Of a stretch of 64,000 bases of DNA, positions 53,190 to 64,000 are shown piece by piece. The DNA comes from Diadophis punctatus similis. Its lineage: Eukaryota > Chordata > Lepidosauria > Squamata > Dipsadidae. Each line of letters opens with the position of its first letter. Positions within the stretch are counted from its first letter, which is position 1. The notes under the pieces are model-generated. The model was not told the origin of the DNA, did not search any database, and saw only the letters and a list, made by a program, of their open reading frames with translations. The position numbers and the translations under genes were made by a program. The stretch spans positions 15,739,973 through 15,803,972 of the forward strand of contig JALIGW010000016.1 in the NCBI GenBank assembly GCA_023053685.1, read 5' to 3'.

Positions 53190-53190
<1 letters not shown>
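52880..53190 (+). other. unannotated with an 82-codon open frame
   Basis: 52952-53197 is open and ends at a stop after GEFPQVF. The product is mixed in composition with IIQAAESKDNMLNEILKFL in the middle. No splice context, homology or conserved motif is recognisable. Probably chance or an eroded element, but it is the only non-repeat frame of this quality in the window. Confidence 0.3.
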
Positions 53191-53778
<588 letters not shown>

Positions 53779-53988
53779 AAAGCAACATTTCTCATGCAAA
53801 GAAGAACACCTACAAAATATTAGGTCCAATGCCCCTCAACAATTCTGCAAGGTGGAACGATGCCCTCTTATCCGTGTGTTGCTGTCCCAAATGCAAGGAT
53901 TCTGAACATCCATATCAAAATTTTCACACGTACCTCTACTGATTTTAATCCGGGGTATTTGGATGGGCTGCATATAAGAGTCCTAGAA

Positions 53989-54304
53989 CAAGGGTGTCAA
54001 ACTTGATTTCATTGAGGGCCGCATCAGGGTTGTGTTTGACCTCGGGGGGGCCGGGGTGGATGTTGCCGGGATGGGCGTGGCCAGCTCGACATGCCTGTGG
54101 AAGCCCGAGCGCTCTGCCAGAGAAAACGGGCTCCTGAACTCAATTTCCGGCTGCAACAGCCTCATGCAACCCTCTGCCAGCGAAAGCGGAGTTCCTTTTT
54201 CGCTGACAGAGGCACCATGGGCTGGTCCTTCCTTCACTGTTTCCAGTGCAGCCCCGCGGGTCAGATCTAGGGCAGCCCCACGGGCCTTGAGTTTGATACC
54301 CCTG
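53989..54304. mobile_element. hAT-like element (GGTGTCAAAC family), target duplication
   Basis: CAAGGGTGTCAAACTTGATT to GAGTTTGATACCCCTG. TCCTAGAA / ACCTAGAA match at seven of eight. Confidence 0.88.
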
Positions 54305-54413
54305 ACCTAGAATCAGAGACGAGTCTGAAGTGGAAAACAGCAAACAAGCAATGGAAGGAAAAATAATTGAAGTTAAAATCTCCTAGCCAGGAGCCATTTA
54401 AGAGCATACTGGT

Positions 54414-54607
54414 ACTCCTTGTTTAACCTTCTGGTTTGTCAAAAAGTGGTCACATGATCTTGGGACACTGCAATGGTCATAAGTATGAGTCAGTTGCCAA
54501 GCATCTGAATTTTGATCCCGTGATCATGGGGACACTACAAACATGAAAAACGGTCATAAGTCACTTTTCTCAGTCCCATTGTAACTCTGAATGGTCACTA
54601 AATGAAT
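54414..54607 (-). mobile_element. Tigger/pogo-like MITE, partial
   Basis: CTTGGGACACTGCAATGGTC, CAGTTGCCAAGCATCTGAAT, AAAAACGGTCATAAGTCACT. Confidence 0.75.
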
Positions 54608-54656
54608 TACTTCTTTCAATTTATACTCAACCTAAGTATACATGGTTGTCTCTCCA

Positions 54657-54893
54657 CCAATAGCAATAGCAATAGCACTTTACTTATATACCGCTTCATA
54701 GTGCTTTACAGCCCTCTCTAAGCGGTTTACAGAGTTCAGCCTCTTGCCCCCAACAATCTGGGTCCTCATTTTACCCACCTCGGAAGGATGGAAGGCTGAG
54801 TCAACCTTGAGCCTAGTGAGATTTGAACAGCTGAACTGCTGAACTAGCAGTCAGCCTGCAGTCGCAGCATTTAACCACTGCACCACTTCAGCA
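54657..54893 (-). mobile_element. tRNA-derived SINE with MIR/L2-like tail
   Basis: AATAGCAATAGCAATAGCAC tail, TATATACCGCTTCATAGTGC, head region CACTGCACCACTTCAGC. Complete minus-strand copy. Confidence 0.92.
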
Positions 54894-55640
54894 CCAATTC
54901 ATGCACACACCAATCCTGAATGGCTTATGTTGAAGGACCAAGTACGACTCATTTAAATAAAAATACTGAGAATTTATTTTTGTCATACAATAAACCGTCA
55001 CTATCTAATTCATTATCCAAAGTACATTTCCCATTACGGGTTATTTCTATCACAAACTGCAGCCAAAACCAGCATTATTTTGAGCAAGATCAGGTCAAGC
55101 CAACCCTAGAATTTGTAGAAATCCATCCTGCTGAAAAACAGAGATTTGGGGGAAGTTTTAAGGCTATTTTTAGCGTGTGTGGGGGGAAAAAACCATGAAA
55201 TGGAGACAAATTTTGGTGAGGGTGAGGCGGAACCTTGGGCTGCTTTGCAAAAATAGCAGAGGGTAAAAAAAAAATACAGGCCGAGATTTTTTCCCCCTCT
55301 TTTTAAAAAACCTTAAAGCACATTTATACACACCAAGCTTCACTGTTTCTCAAAATGCCCTGCAGAAAATATTACATCATGATATTCTCTCACAGGTATT
55401 CTTAGGAGCACAGCTGGCTCAGCAGCGAAAATGGCAAGAGACCTTCCTTTCAAGCATTTAAATTAACTGGTTTTCCTGGTTCTCTTAGCGGATTACAATT
55501 TATCAAGCCCTTCATCCAATCCATCCTGTCTCTTTACGGCAAATCCATCAGGGACTCCAAGAAAACTCTTAGTTTAAAACCATTTGGTTGCTTTCGGTTA
55601 TCGTCCATCATAATTTTCTTTTAACCACCTGGCAGGTGGG
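54894..55640. other. unannotated, possibly single-copy
   Basis: About 750 bp without named repeats. A 92-codon frame (54920-55198) has no motif. Confidence 0.45.
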
Positions 55641-55941
55641 CAGGGGTGTCAAACTCGATTTCATTGAGCGCCACATCAGGGTTGTGTTTGAACTTGGAGG
55701 GCCAGGGTGGGCATGGCAGCTCGACGTCACTTATGTCTGGGGCACCTGTGATGGCCCGAGCGCTCTGCCAGGCAAAATTGGCTCCCGAGCTCCATTTTCG
55801 GCTGTGACGGTCTCCTGCAACCCTCTGCAAGCAAAAAGGGAGCTTGCGAGGGCCACCTGCAGCCCTCCCCAGCTCCGTTTTCACTGGCAGAGGCACCCGT
55901 GGGTCAGATCTGGCCCCCGGGTCTTGAATTTGTTACCCCTG
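55641..55941. mobile_element. hAT-like element (GGTGTCAAAC family)
   Basis: CAGGGGTGTCAAACTCGATT to CTTGAATTTGTTACCCCTG. Target duplication not clear. Confidence 0.85.
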
Positions 55942-56230
55942 CCTTGGGGATACCATGTACAGGTAGTCCTCAACTTACAACCATTCGTTTAATGACTGTT
56001 CAAAGTTACAACAGTACTGAAAAAGTAGCTTATGACTGTTTTTCATACTTACGACCCTTAAACCATCAGCGTGGACCCATGATCAAAATTTGGATATTTG
56101 GCAACTGGTATGTATTTATGATGGTTACAGGGTCCCGAGGTCATCTTTTGTGACCTTCCGGGTGGGAAAGCTAGATTCACTTAACAACCATGTTACTAAC
56201 TTAACAACTGCAGTAAAGAAAGGTCATAAG

Positions 56231-58022
56231 AGAATCAGAGAATCAGAGAATCGTCCAACAGCCCTGTTCAGGGTGACCCGTTCCTTACTCCATCAAGAAG
56301 CGCGGGAGGATCCCCTGGAAGGCAGGGCTGAGGACTTTGGACGATATCTACATGACAAAATCGCTCAGATTCAGGGGGAACTGGACTCCAACTGGGTGGA
56401 TACGGACGCGGTGACAGGGAATAGTCTTGAGAACGTTATCTGGGAAGAGTTTGACTCGGTGACCCCTGAGGATGTGGACAAGATTCTGGGGAGGCTCAGT
56501 GCAGCCACATGTTTATTGGACCCGTGTCCCTCCTGGTTAGTGCTGGCTACCCGGGAGGTTACACGAGGCTGGCTCCAGGGAATTATTAACGCCTCTTTGG
56601 GGGAGGGTTACTTCCCCACGGCTTTGAAAGAAGCGGTGGTGAGGCCTCTCCTCAAGAAGCCCTCCCTGGACCCAGCAATTTTAGCTAACTATCGCCCTGT
56701 CTCCAACCTTCGCTTCGTGGCGAAGGTTGTTGAGAGTGTGGTCGCACGACAGTTTCCCCAGTACTTGGAGGAATCATCATACCTAGATCCGTTCCAGTCG
56801 GGTTTCAGGGCCGGGCACAGCACGGAAACGGCATTGGTCGCATTGGTTGATGATCTCTGGAGGGCTCGGGACAGGGGTTGTTCCTCTGTCCTGGTCCTAT
56901 TAGACCTCTCAGCGGCTTTTGATACCATCGACCATGGTATCATGCTGCACCGGCTGGAAGAGTTAGGGATAGGGGGCACCGTTTTTCGTTGGTTCTCCTC
57001 CTTTCTCTCCAACCGGTCGCAGTTTGTATTGGCAGGGGGGCAGAGGTCGTCCTCGAGGCCTCTTACATATGGAGTGCCCCAGGGGTCGATTCGCTCGCCC
57101 CTTCTGTTCAACATCTATGTGAAGCCGCTGGGTGAGATCATCCGTGGCTTTGGGGTGAAGCACCATCAGTACGCTGATGATACACAGCTGTACATTTCCA
57201 CCCCAGGCTACCCCAATGATGCCCTTGAAGTGATGTCCCGGTGCCTGGAAGCTGTGCGGATCTGGATGGGGAGAAACCGACTCAGGCTCAACCCTTCCAA
57301 GACGGAGTGGCTGTGGTTCCCAGCGTCTCGATATAGTCAGATGATTCCATCTCTGACTATCGGGGGCGAGTCTCTAGCCCCCGCCGAAAGGGCTCGCAAT
57401 CTGGGTGTCCTCCTGGATCCACAGCTGTCCTTAGAGGACCATCTGACAGCTGTGACCAGGGCGGCCTTTTATCAGGTCCGCCTGATACGCCAGTTGCGGC
57501 CCTTTCTGGATCGGGATTCCCTGTGCACAGTCACCCATGCCCTGGTCACGTCGCGTCTGGACTACTGTAATGCTCTCTACATGGGGCTCCCCATGAAGAG
57601 CACCCGGAGGCTCCAACTGATCCAGAATGCGGCCGCGCGGGTGGTTTCGGGGGCTAATTGGCGCTCCCATATAACACCCCTCCTGCGCGAGCTGCACTGG
57701 CTTCCGGTGGTCTACCGGGTGCGCTTCAAGGTGCTTGTTACTACCTTTAAAGCGCTCCATGGCATTGGACCTAGGTATCTCCGAGACCGCCTGCTGCCAC
57801 AAACTGCCTCCCATCGACCAGTGCGCTCCCACAGAGAGGGCCTCCTCAGGGTGCCATCAGCCAAGCAGTGTAGGCTGGTGACGCCCAGGGGGAAGGGCCT
57901 TCTCTGTGGGAGCACCCACCCTCTGGAATCAGCTCCCTCCAGACTTAAGAACAATTCACGACCTGTCCACCTTCCGCCGTGCCCTCAAGACACATTATTT
58001 TTATCAAGCCGGGCTGGCGTGA
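56231..58022 (+). pseudogene. L2 ORF2 reverse transcriptase, 5'-truncated, one C-terminal frameshift
   Basis: The product is the LINE polymerase that copies its own RNA at a nicked genomic site. The frame is open without a stop from before 56231 to 58063, and the codons before 56231 belong to the interrupted Tigger-like element. Motifs in order: NYRPVSNL (56687), LLDLSAAFDTIDH with the first catalytic Asp (56897), GVPQGS (57071), and YADDTQLY with the catalytic Asp pair (57170). DYCNALYMGLP and LRELHWLPV follow. The C-terminal block AFSVGAPTLWNQLPP is found in the next frame from 57897 and ends at a TGA at 58020, because five G instead of four stand at about 57888. The N-terminal endonuclease is absent. 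Codons remain otherwise sensible, so the copy is young or was long under constraint before truncation. It cannot be autonomous. Confidence 0.93.
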
Positions 58023-58212
58023 AAAAGTTTTTGGGGTTTTTAAAAATTTTAAGATTTTACTAAATTTTAATTGTAATAAATTAGGGCCATATTGAATATT
58101 TTATTTTAAATGTATTTTAATGTTTTTTACTTGGTTTAAATGTATTTTAATGTTTTTTACTTGGCTGTTCACCGCCCTGAGTCCCCTGGAGAAGGGCGGT
58201 ATATAAATTTAA

Positions 58213-58298
<86 letters not shown>
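56231..58298 (+). mobile_element. L2 LINE, 5'-truncated, with long perfect tail
   Basis: Coding from the region before the reverse transcriptase to the end. 3' UTR with a direct repeat of AAATGTATTTTAATGTTTTT (58110 and 58140 areas), the hairpin GCCCTGAGTCCCCTGG..GGGCGG and about 95 bp of AAAT. The endonuclease region is missing. It is the longest and least damaged retrotransposon here. Confidence 0.95.
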
Positions 58299-58299
<1 letters not shown>

Positions 58300-58300
58300 A
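58203..58300. repeat. (AAAT)n tail of L2
   Basis: About 24 perfect TAAA units. Confidence 0.97.
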
Positions 58301-58368
58301 ATGGGGCAAAACACCCTTAACAACGGTCTCACTTAGGAACAGAAATTTTGGGCTCAGTTGTGGTCATG

Positions 58369-58765
58369 TTGATAGTCCTTGAACTCATGATCACAAATGG
58401 GCCCAGAAATTTTATTGTTAAGAGGTACAGTCATTAAATGAAGCATCAAGTGACTACACCTGATTTTACCATCTTTTTTAGCACAGACATTCAGCGAATT
58501 ACCACAGTTGTTAAATAAGACATAAAACTCCCAGTTTCACCACTGACTTTGTTTGTAAAAAGCTGGCTGGGAAGTTCGCAAATACCAATCGTGTGACTCT
58601 GGGGTGCTGCAACGATTGTAATCCGAGTTGGGTGCCAAGCGCCCAGATTGCAATCACATGACTGCGAGGACACTGCAACGGTTGTTAAGTGCAAGGACCG
58701 GTTGTAGGTCACATTTTTCAGCGCCGTCGTAACTTTAACTGGTCATAAATCAAGGAATACTTGTA
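58369..58765 (-). mobile_element. Tigger/pogo-like MITE, near full length
   Basis: GATAGTCCTTGAACTCATGA start, TGACTTTGTTTGTAAAAAGC, CCAATCGTGTGACTCTGGGG, TCAGCGCCGTCGTAACTTTA and AAATCAAGGAATACTTGTA end. Directly abuts the end of the previous copy. Confidence 0.82.
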
Positions 58766-59230
58766 TAGTTTGTTCTGTATTTCCTGTTAATCCTGCAACC
58801 AGGTTAATAGTATTTGGCACTTAGGTCTCTGTAGACACCACCTTTTCCTCTGTTTATCTATGCCTATCACTTTTGTGTAGATATTAAACTAGAACTCTTG
58901 AGGATGTCACTAGGAGGCTGATGGCTTCTGGCTTAACTATTTTCAGCAATCAAATTCCAAGCAAGCAAGCAAGCAATTCTCTTCACTTGTCCCTAAAGTC
59001 AACAATGGGTTGATAAGACTGAACCACCTGAAATTAAATTTAAATCCAAAATCCCCTTGATAAAAAAAAAGACAGAGAGACTGGAGGATTGGGGTTTAGC
59101 CTGTTTGAATGAAGTTGTACTCCATCCAAATAACCAAGCCCACAGTTCGAAAGCTGCTGTCTCTTGTTTCATAGGTAGCATACAACCAAGAATATATTTG
59201 GACAATGACATGATTGAAAGAATCAGTATG
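58766..59230. other. unannotated
   Basis: No named repeat or exon. A short GCAA array at 58960-58976. Confidence 0.45.
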
Positions 59231-59238
59231 ATCTAGGG

Positions 59239-59559
59239 CCGTGATGGCAAACACATGGCACGCGTGTCAGAGGTGGCATGCAGCGCCTTCTCTGATGGCA
59301 CACGAGCCATCGCCCAAGTTCAGCTGTGCATGCATGCGTGCCTCCCGCCGGCCAGCTGGTCTTCGGGTCTCTGCCACGCATGTGCAGGGGGGACATGGGG
59401 GGGACACACACACATTTGTGGGGATGGGGCGTGCGGGGGGCTGTGTGCACATGCACGGGGGGCAGGGGGCATTTCATTTTGGGGGTTCGGGCATGCGCAC
59501 ATTTGTGCACAAGTGTGCACGCTTTGGGCACTCGATCCTGAAAAGGTTAGCCATTACTG
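59239..59559. mobile_element. hAT-like element (GTGATGGCGAACC family), target duplication
   Basis: CCGTGATGGCAAACACATGG to AAAAGGTTAGCCATTACTG. ATCTAGGG / ATCTAAGG match at seven of eight. Confidence 0.87.
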
Positions 59560-59572
59560 ATCTAAGGGTTAA

Positions 59573-60010
59573 GGTACCAGGCTACAAACCAGGAGACTTT
59601 TGAGTTCTAGACCCTCCGTAGGCATAAAAGCCCACTGGTGACTTTGGGCCAATCACCAGGAGACTGTGAATTCTAGTTGTCTACGGAGATTCTCAGTCAT
59701 CCAGGTCATGGTTGTCCCAAAGGTGCTCTTTCAAGAGACAATTGGACTTTCTGGTTCTTCTGTGAGTTCTAGTCTCACTTTAGGCATGAAAGCCCACTGG
59801 TGACTTTGGGCCAATCACCAGGAGACTGTGAATTTGTGTCTCCCCTTAGGAATGAAAGCCAGATGGATGACTTTTGAGTTAGATGCTCTCTCTTAGTCCG
59901 TCACACCTCACAGGGCTGTTGTGGTGGGGAAAATAAGAGGAAGGAGTATTGTGTGCGTTCACCACCTTGAATTATTTATAAAAATAATAAAGGCAGTATA
60001 GAAATAAATA
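59573..60010 (+). mobile_element. MIR-like SINE, internally duplicated, with an insertion
   Basis: AAGGTACCAGGCTACAAACC head. The block AAAGCCCACTGGTGACTTTG..CACCAGGAGACTGTGAAT occurs twice (59627 and 59789). CCTCACAGGGCTGTTGTGGT and an AATAATAAAGGCAGTATAGA end close it. The hairpin-core repeat is inserted between the two blocks. Confidence 0.7.
59683..59765 (-). mobile_element. hairpin-core repeat fragment
   Basis: CGGAGATTCTCAGTCATCCA, GGTCATGGTTGTCCCAAAGG, CAATTGGACTTTCTGGTTCT. It lacks the GATGAGAAG core. TTCTAGT flanks both sides. Confidence 0.65.
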
Positions 60011-60093
60011 CATAAATCTATGTCACCAATGTGTTCAGGGTTTTCCTGAGGAATCTGGAAGCTTCTACCCAACATAACCTCCAGGATGCTAAC

Positions 60094-60480
60094 CAGGGGT
60101 GGGTTCCTCCCGGTTCGGAACGGATCGCTCGAACCGGTAGCGACCCGCTGGTGACGTCACAATGGCGTCACGGATCCGGTTCGGTTGGTGCTGTCTGTGG
60201 GCGCCGCCATCTTTTTTTATTTTTTTTTTCAAATTTTTTACTGTTTGGAAGTTTTTTCCTCTGCTGCTGCTTGAAAAAGGGCCCGCCCGCCTGCCCCCGG
60301 GTTTATACTTACCTTTATTCCTTCGCCCGAAACACAGCTGATCAGCGCCTCAGCTGTGTTTCGGGCTGATTATAGCTACTGAGCATGCGGGGAAGCAGAA
60401 TTGCACGAGGGGACACGCGCGTGCGCGGGTGAAACATCGCGATGCGAACCGGCGGCGAAGGTAAGTGGAACCCACCCCTG
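60094..60480 (+). mobile_element. hAT-like element (GGTGGGTTCC/ACCGG family), exact target duplication
   Basis: CAGGGGTGGGTTCCTCCCGG to AAGTGGAACCCACCCCTG. ATGCTAAC at 60086-60093 and 60481-60488. The interior palindrome GCCCGAAACACAGCTGATCA / CTCAGCTGTGTTTCGGGC is shared with 52494-52857. Confidence 0.93.
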
Positions 60481-60488
60481 ATGCTAAC

Positions 60489-61512
60489 CAATGCATGATG
60501 CCAAGAACACATTATGCCCGCATAGAAAGATATGCACTAATTATCAATGGCTTCTGCACACAATCAATGGCTTCAGTTTGACCATTTTAAAACTTACATA
60601 ATTTAGGACCGGATGATCTCAGGGTCTATTTCAATATGCTCAACCTTTTCCTTTTTGGAAAGGAGTCTAGATTTCCTTCTTCAGCCTAACCTTTTCCAGT
60701 GACAAGCATAACTATATGCCAAGGCACCCAGAATGCTGTTACCTTCCTGCCAAAGTGGTAGCTATTTATCTACTCACATTTGCATGCTTTCAAACCGCTA
60801 CTATTTTTAACTATTTACGTTTCCATCAGCAGAACGTAATGACGGACCACTATTTGAATGAAATGCAAAATATAAACCCAATGGATAATAATTGCATCAA
60901 TAAAGGCAGAGGTTTAGCCGGGTTTATATACACTTCAAATCCTGTTGACCATTTTGTGCATGACTCCACCATGTTCAAACTGGCATTCATCCATCTCCCC
61001 TTTTCCCTGTAAAAAGATACCTTAAATTTCAGCAGAGGCCACATGTATGGCTATCGTTTATTTTACAGCATTAACCTCAATCCATGAGCTCTAACACAGA
61101 CATTTTACTAGCACCTTGCAGGGATGTGTCCTGTACCTTAAAGCATTAGTGAGCTCCACAGGGTTCTTTTGAGAGCTGCTAGTAAAATGTCTTGGCGCAG
61201 GTTTGACATGAAAATTAGATGACAGTGTCTTTTTAGCCAGTGTTTAAATGCTTTAGAATTAGCAGATTTCAAAAAGAAGTGTGTTTTTGCGTTTTCCATG
61301 GTGCTACTCAATTTGTCAAAATGGCAGGCAAAGCACAGCCCTTCACTTAAAAGAACAATGTCCTATCTCTTGCACAAAGCTTGTTGTTGTACCCATGCCA
61401 CTAGCAGTAAGCCTGTCTGTGTTTAAGAAGTAATCACATACACTTCCTTAACATTTTAATTTGGAACAAGATAACACAACTTTTGCTTATCCATGTTTGC
61501 AAACTACTCGAG
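60489..61512. other. long unannotated stretch with a natural hairpin
   Basis: 60740-60795 is a fragment of the BovB-type SINE (AAGTGGTAGCTATTTATCTA). 61098-61196 is an inverted repeat (ACATTTTACTAGCA pairs with GCTGCTAGTAAAATGT). Otherwise no repeat or exon. Confidence 0.5.
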
Positions 61513-61633
61513 AAGGTTGGGTGTCAAACTCGCGTTGTCACGTCATGTGACGTATCGCGACTTTTTTCCCCTTTGCTAAACCTGGGGTGGGCGTGGTCAG
61601 CACGTGACGCGGGCCACGAGTTTGACACCCCTG
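61513..61633. mobile_element. short hAT-like element (GGTGTCAAAC family)
   Basis: GGTTGGGTGTCAAACTCGCG to CACGAGTTTGACACCCCTG, 121 bp. Internally deleted relative to its 300-440 bp relatives. Confidence 0.75.
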
Positions 61634-61689
61634 GTTTAGAACCTCAACCAGGAGGGTATTCATTTTGAAAGGGTGGGCTATTTTTGAGC

Positions 61690-62215
61690 CGTATCAACAG
61701 ACATCCATTAAAAGACTCGCAACAGAATACCTTATACCACCAGACTTGAAATTTTGGGATTAGACAATTTAGAACTACGTCGCCTTCGATCTGATCTAAC
61801 TGTAGTTCATAAAATCATCTACCACAATGTCCTACCTGTCAATGAATACTTCAGCTTCAACCGCAACAACACACAAGCACACAATAGATACAAACTTAAT
61901 GTAAACCGCTCCAAACTCAACTGCAGAAAATACGACTTCAGCAACAGAGTGATCAATGCCTGGAATGCACTACCTGACTCTGTGGTTTCTTCCCCAAACC
62001 CCCAAAACTTTAACCTTACTGTCTACCGTCGACCTCACCCCATTCCTAAGAGGTCTGTAAGGGACGTGCATAAGTGCACCACTGTGCCTACCGTCCAGGT
62101 CTTACTGTCCTATTGTCCTCATTTATCTGTACTTACTTTGCTTATGTTATGTTTATACAAATACCTGCTATCTTGTACATGTCTGACAGACAAACAAACA
62201 AACAAACAAATAAAC
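61690..62215 (+). mobile_element. CR1/L3-group LINE, C-terminus and 3' end
   Basis: The frame 61754-62326 reads GLDNLELRRLRSDLTVVHKI, NRYKLNVNRSKLNCRKYDFS and NRVINAWNALPDSVVSSPNP. Then PKRSVRD and a 3' UTR GCATAAGTGCACCACTGTGC with an (ACAA)n tail. This is the reference copy for the minus-strand fragments at 2413, 16690 and 24265. Clade assignment between CR1 and L3 is uncertain. Confidence 0.88.
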
Positions 62216-62529
62216 AGAGGCATAGATAGCCTGGTGAAATTCAGTAGAAGACAAATGAGTCTGTTAATCTCTCTGGCTGTCTTTCATACCATCAATCGCC
62301 TTATCTTCCTTGATCAACGTTTCTGACATTCTGCAGAAGAAAAATGCATGGTAATACAATGATTTGTGTTTCCACGACATACAGGACTAGAATCTTAAAA
62401 GTGATTTTACACATATCAATTCTATGCAGTTTATGTTTGGTTCTCCATACTTGTACAAAGCTTTGCAGGTCAAGTTAGCAACTGTTTGAAATTAGTGTTA
62501 GGGTTAGGGTTACCTACCAATGGCACCGA

Positions 62530-62872
62530 AGAAAATTGTGATTCGTGACCAGTTCTCACACAAGCATCACAGCCTCTCCATGGTCATGTGATCAAAATTT
62601 GGGTGCCAGCATGTATTTACAATGGTTGCAGCGTCCCAGGGTCATGTGATCACTTGAAACCTTCCCGCCCAATTCTGACCAGTAAAGTCAATGGGGGGGG
62701 TTTGCTGGATTCACTTAACAACTATGTGATTCATTTAACAATTGCAGTGATTTGCTTAACAACTGTGAGGAAAAAAAGTCATAAAATTGGGTGCAATTCA
62801 TTTAAATAACCACCATGTTAGCAAAGGAAACTCTGGCCCAACTATAGTTCTAAGTTGAGGACTACCTGTAGA
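62530..62872 (+). mobile_element. Tigger/pogo-like MITE
   Basis: CTCCATGGTCATGTGATCAA, ATGGTTGCAGCGTCCCAGGG, CAGTAAAGTCAATGGGG and TAAGTTGAGGACTACCTGTA end. The 5' end is eroded into TTAGGGTTAGGGTTA. Confidence 0.82.
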
Positions 62873-63087
62873 GCATTACACAAATTAAGTTTTACAAGGG
62901 CTTGAGTGCTAGCTGGCGTGGATGAGACCGCTCCAGCTAATAGTCTTGATAGAACGTAAGCAATGTAAGTAAACAATTCTGATTTTCAGGTGATAATTTA
63001 CACTAGGGGAAGTTCGTTCCTCTTCAAAAGAAATAGCTTGTGAATATTTGTATATCCTAAACTAAACTATCACAGGGTGTGTTACAT

Positions 63088-63186
63088 CAGAGGTCTTCAA
63101 ACTTGGCAACTTTAAGACTTGTGGACTGGAGAATTCTGGGAGTTTAAGTCCACAAGTCTTAAAGTTGCCAACTTTGGGGACCACTG
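63088..63186. mobile_element. palindromic hAT MITE, short
   Basis: CAGAGGTCTTCAAACTTGGC to TTTGGGGACCACTG, arms of about 40-45 bp. TGTTACAT / TGTAAAAT flanks match at six of eight. Family of 2580-2714, with a shorter centre. Confidence 0.82.
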
Positions 63187-63241
63187 TGTAAAATGAACCT
63201 TTTATCTGCAATGGGTTTTAATTATTTGTGGTCAGTGATGG

Positions 63242-63609
63242 CAGTGGTGAAATCCAAAAATTTTTACTACGGGTTTGGTGGGTGTGGCGTGGCTTGGTGG
63301 GCGTGGCAGGGGAAGGATACTGCAAAATCTCCATTCTCACCCCACTCTGGGGCCAGCCAGAGGTGGTATTTGCCGGTTGTTTGTTTGTTTGTTTGATCTT
63401 ATAGGCTGCCCATCTCTCGAGGGACTCAGGGCGGTGTACAACATAAAGATGAACATTGAATTTAAAACAACCGTAGAAAATGCTTAAAAATACATATAAA
63501 AATTAAAAAACAAAAATTAAAAAACCGAAAGTAGTTCGGTTCTCCGAACTACTCAAAATTTCTGCTACCGGTTCTCCAGAACATGTCAGAACCTGCTGGA
63601 TTTCACCCG
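63242..63609 (-). mobile_element. hAT-like element with exact target duplication, split by an L2 tail
   Basis: CAGTGGTGAAATCCAAAAAT to GAACCTGCTGGATTTCACCCG. AGTGATGG at 63234-63241 and 63610-63617. It is the inverted relative of 3248-3648 but has only one copy of the 32-bp unit. Confidence 0.92.
63374..63522 (-). mobile_element. L2-type LINE 3' end nested in a hAT
   Basis: GTTTGTTTGTTTG, then AGGCTGCCCATCTCTCGAGG and TCAGGGCGGTGTACAAC. Confidence 0.78.
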
Positions 63610-63748
63610 AGTGATGGACAAACTACAGTGTTTCATAGAGCTAAATTATTGACATCCGAAATGGGCACCGCCTTCATATTTTCTACCGTCTATGAAGGAA
63701 GTTGTAAAGCAGAGATTCTCAAAATCTGGACCATGATCCATAATAGAC

Positions 63749-63871
63749 CAGTGATTCTCAACCTTGGTAGTTTGAAGATATGGGGATTTCAACTCTCGGA
63801 ATTCCCCCAGCCTGCCATGAGAAATTCTGGGAGTTGAAGTCCTAAAAATTGCCAAGGTTGGACAACCCTAC
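63749..63871. mobile_element. palindromic hAT MITE
   Basis: CAGTGATTCTCAACCTTGGT to GCCAAGGTTGGACAACCCTA, with GGGATTTCAACTCTCGGAAT pairing with AATTCTGGGAGTTGAAGTCC. No clear duplication. Confidence 0.78.
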
Positions 63872-63894
63872 CGTACACGCTTCAATGCAAAAGA

Positions 63895-64000
63895 ACCACC
63901 ACATTACTAATTCACCAACTGCAGTGATTCACTTAACAGCAGAGGCAAGAAGTGTCGTAAAATGGGACAAAATTCACTTTACAAATGTTTCACTTAGCAG
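63895..64000 (+). mobile_element. Tigger/pogo-like MITE, cut by the window end
   Basis: CACATTACTAATTCACCAAC, GTGTCGTAAAATGGGACAAA and TTTCACTTAGCAG at the last base. The remainder lies outside. Confidence 0.75.

Larger units (their letters stand above)
55960..58368 (+). mobile_element. Tigger/pogo-like MITE split by a 2-kb L2
   Basis: CAGGTAGTCCTCAACTTACA start. The left piece ends AAAGGTCATAAG at 56230 and the right piece resumes AAAATGGGGCAAAACACCC at 58298, which is the uninterrupted order of the family. Confidence 0.88.

Noticed and set aside
56090..56230. N-terminal 47 codons of the long L2 frame as part of the protein
   Set aside because: They are encoded by the Tigger-like element that the L2 interrupts. 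The L2-derived sequence starts at about 56231.
62495..62512. Interstitial telomere repeat
   Set aside because: Only about two and a half TTAGGG units at the eroded start of a Tigger-like element. Too short to be meaningful.

Overview
The window looks like nuclear DNA of a squamate reptile, most likely a snake. The reasons are a dense mix of CR1, L2 and BovB (RTE) LINE fragments; tRNA-derived SINEs with MIR/L2-like, CR1-like and BovB-like tails; many hAT miniature elements including a SPIN copy; Tigger/pogo-like miniature elements that begin CAGGTAGTCCTC; solo LTRs; and long (GATA)n and (GA)n arrays. Species cannot be fixed from sequence alone. Family names rest on recalled consensus features and on internal comparison between copies, not on a database search.

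No host protein-coding gene, rRNA, functional tRNA or ncRNA gene could be recognised. Every long open frame is a piece of a LINE, a read-through of a simple repeat or minisatellite, or chance. The only substantial coding remnant is a 5'-truncated L2 at 56231-58298. Its reverse transcriptase frame is open across all catalytic motifs, and a single extra G near 57888-57896 breaks its C-terminus. The region is best read as intergenic or intronic DNA. It contains several kilobase-scale stretches without visible repeats (for example 34338-35567, 45254-46130, 49946-51269, 60489-61512) that could hold conserved non-coding elements.

Layout. 1-7600: three dinucleotide arrays, a near-perfect palindromic hAT MITE, a hAT with a 32-bp minisatellite, an LTR nested in a SINE, and two CR1 tails pointing apart with a hAT in one of them. 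7600-18000: an internally deleted L2, Tigger-like copies, hATs in BovB-type SINEs, a SPIN copy with an exact 8-bp target duplication, a SINE and LTR nested in another SINE, a composite hAT and an L3-like LINE tail. 18000-31600: an LTR flanked by inverted repeats, an LTR with a 176-bp hairpin, an inverted pair of hATs, a CR1 inside a CR1, and the first of three plus-strand copies of an LTR family. 31600-49500: L2 and BovB coding tails, a GATA array, a three-level nest (Tigger-like, then SINE, then Tc1-like MITE), and two more LTR copies, one inside a MER1-like hAT. 49500-64000: a fold-back Tigger-like element, the large L2 inside a Tigger-like copy, and more hATs, SINEs and palindromic MITEs.

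The informative biology is the order of insertion and the exchange of modules between elements. Target duplications of 8 bp (hAT), 5 bp (LTR) and TA (Tc1/mariner type) can be read directly at many junctions. Several unrelated hAT families and one LTR family carry the palindrome TGCGCATGCGCA, which matches the known NRF1 binding motif.
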